From the NCBI GenBank assembly GCA_036499025.1, contig DASYEM010000138.1:1-49712 (forward strand): 49,712 bases of DNA, in the 5' to 3' direction. The notes beneath the pieces were generated by a model. That model was not told where the DNA came from, searched no databases, and worked only from the letters and a program-made list of their open reading frames with translations. Positions 48,988-49,712 of this stretch are shown piece after piece (position 1 is the stretch's first letter; every line of letters begins with the position of its first letter). The translations under genes were made by a program, and so were the position numbers. Origin of the DNA: Parvibaculum sp036499025 (lineage in GTDB: Bacteria; Pseudomonadota; Alphaproteobacteria; Parvibaculales; Parvibaculaceae).

Positions 48988-49712
48988 TTATGCCGCCATC
49001 GAGATGGCGTCGATCTCATTTAGTAAAATTTTTGTCCTTTGAAGTGAAAGAGCAAAGGGGGCGGTTTCTAGCTCTTCACACAAGGCCAACAAGGTGGCCG
49101 GGTTAACTCTGACTGGTTTGCGCCACAAAAAGGGCTCCGACGTTTGCGCGACGATCATGACGCGACCGCTGCCGATTTCGAAATATGGCATCAGCGGAGT
49201 ATCGAGCGGCAGAGAATCTCGGGTAGAGCCAGAGTTGCCGAACTGAAAATCAAGTATCCTCGCGGAAACTAAGAGAAGGCCGATGAAACGCATAAGTTTA
49301 TGAAGCTTGGTAAGCGGCGCGCCAAATGCCTTAACGGCAAATTCGCACATAATGCGTAGCTGCATCTGAAGCTTTTGCGCATACACATCGTCTACTGGAT
49401 TTTGACAACGAGCGGTGTCAAGCCGTGCCACAAGCTTTGCGGATGCTATATCTGCAGACAGATCAAACGAAGCGACCAACTCCGGAGAACCAAGGTTTCT
49501 AACGGCCTGAACATCTCGAAGAGTTAGAAGATTCTGCCCGCAGTGAAACAATTCGTGAGCAATAAATTGTTCGACTGCGATATCCATGACATCGGCAATC
49601 TCAGCTTTGCTGCAAAGCCCTGCGATAGATGCGTTCCGGTGGACCGAGTGCCGAAAAGCACGGATGGCGTCTAGGTTGAACGTTATTTGTCTTTTTACAT
49701 GATCAATGTGGA
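48988..49712 (-). CDS. Unidentified protein with an HExxH motif (start beyond window edge)
   Basis: The minus-strand frame is open from the stop at 48988 to the last base of the window, so about 240 residues of the C-terminal part are visible; an internal ATG at 49587 is probably not the start. The motif HELFH (in EQFIAHELFHCGQ) resembles the zinc-binding helix of metallopeptidases. The upstream visible residues (IDHVKRQITFNLDAIRAF and NASIAGLCSKAEIADVM) are helical. Codon use is noticeably less GC-biased than in the neighbouring glnB, suggesting horizontally acquired DNA. I do not recognise the family. It is convergent with nothing and lies upstream of the glnB regulatory region. Confidence 0.5.
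   Translation of the reverse strand, partial: HIDHVKRQITFNLDAIRAFRHSVHRNASIAGLCSKAEIADVMDIAVEQFIAHELFHCGQNLLTLRDVQAVRNLGSPELVASFDLSADIASAKLVARLDTARCQNPVDDVYAQKLQMQLRIMCEFAVKAFGAPLTKLHKLMRFIGLLLVSARILDFQFGNSGSTRDSLPLDTPLMPYFEIGSGRVMIVAQTSEPFLWRKPVRVNPATLLALCEELETAPFALSLQRTKILLNEIDAISMAA

Noticed and set aside
48744..49106. 120-codon plus-strand frame with an internal MCNAYA-like start resembling SRAP proteins
   Set aside because: It runs through the sigma-54 and NtrC sites, and the rest has no SRAP motifs; the similarity comes from the TGCA repeats.
1..49712. CRISPR array
   Set aside because: No series of regularly spaced identical repeats was seen; the only repeats are single inverted pairs.

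Overview
The window looks like chromosomal DNA of a GC-rich alphaproteobacterium. The evidence is a set of genes and orders typical of that class: an NDUFA12-type complex I accessory subunit next to a DUF2155 protein, MlaD and aat; aroQ-accB-accC; rnd next to aspS; a glnB-glnA pair behind a sigma-54 promoter; and a B12-dependent ribonucleotide reductase as the only RNR seen. Several beta-oxidation-like enzymes, a coniferyl-aldehyde dehydrogenase and a PQQ sugar dehydrogenase suggest an aerobic heterotroph of the Hyphomicrobiales/Parvibaculales kind. I cannot fix the genus from sequence alone.

Layout. 1-8 kb: a cut-off gene end, rnd (-), aspS with a translationally coupled PACE efflux gene (+), a secreted fasciclin protein, an ATP-grasp enzyme behind a 37-base near-perfect palindrome, an outer-membrane beta-barrel, a Sel1-repeat protein and a dienelactone-hydrolase-like protein. 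8.09-10.23 kb: a complete IS1595-type transposon (25-bp perfect terminal inverted repeats, 9-bp direct repeat) that landed in a palindromic intergenic repeat. It carries the transposase, a protein with a HEPN-like Rx4H motif and two very small genes. 10.3-14 kb: nrdJ. 14.4-17.5 kb: an orphan receiver protein, NDUFA12, MlaD, DUF2155, aat and DUF3775. 17.6-24 kb: thiolase, zinc alcohol dehydrogenase, accC/accB/aroQ and thiS/thiG. 24-30 kb: a DsbA-like protein coupled to an M48 chaperone/protease, a divergent gamma-glutamyltranspeptidase-like lipoprotein, an aminotransferase and an MDR reductase. 30-38.7 kb: TfoX-N protein, NTF2-like protein, two crotonase-fold genes, a diguanylate cyclase, an aldehyde dehydrogenase, a PQQ dehydrogenase and a DEAD-box helicase. 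38.9-46.4 kb: parE, a DUF1989 plus YqcI/YcgG haem-oxygenase pair, an OYE-family flavoenzyme, TPM and LemA proteins and a methyltransferase. 46.4-49.7 kb: an almost empty stretch, glnA, glnB with sigma-54/NtrC sites, and a cut-off gene with an HExxH motif.

How genes work together. Several neighbours overlap at stop/start and are probably translationally coupled: aspS-PACE, M48-DsbA, YqcI/YcgG-DUF1989 and LemA-TPM. accB and accC form the biotin carboxyl-carrier/carboxylase half of acetyl-CoA carboxylase, ThiS and ThiG make the thiazole of thiamine, and GlnB/GlnA form the nitrogen-assimilation module. Convergent genes are packed tightly, some overlapping by 4 to 61 bases.

The most notable accessory features are the IS1595-type transposon with its passenger genes and inward-facing promoters in both ends, the haem-oxygenase/DUF1989 pair, the palindrome ahead of the ATP-grasp gene, and the transpeptidase-like lipoprotein with Ser at the usual catalytic Thr position. 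I found no CRISPR array, tRNA, rRNA or prophage.
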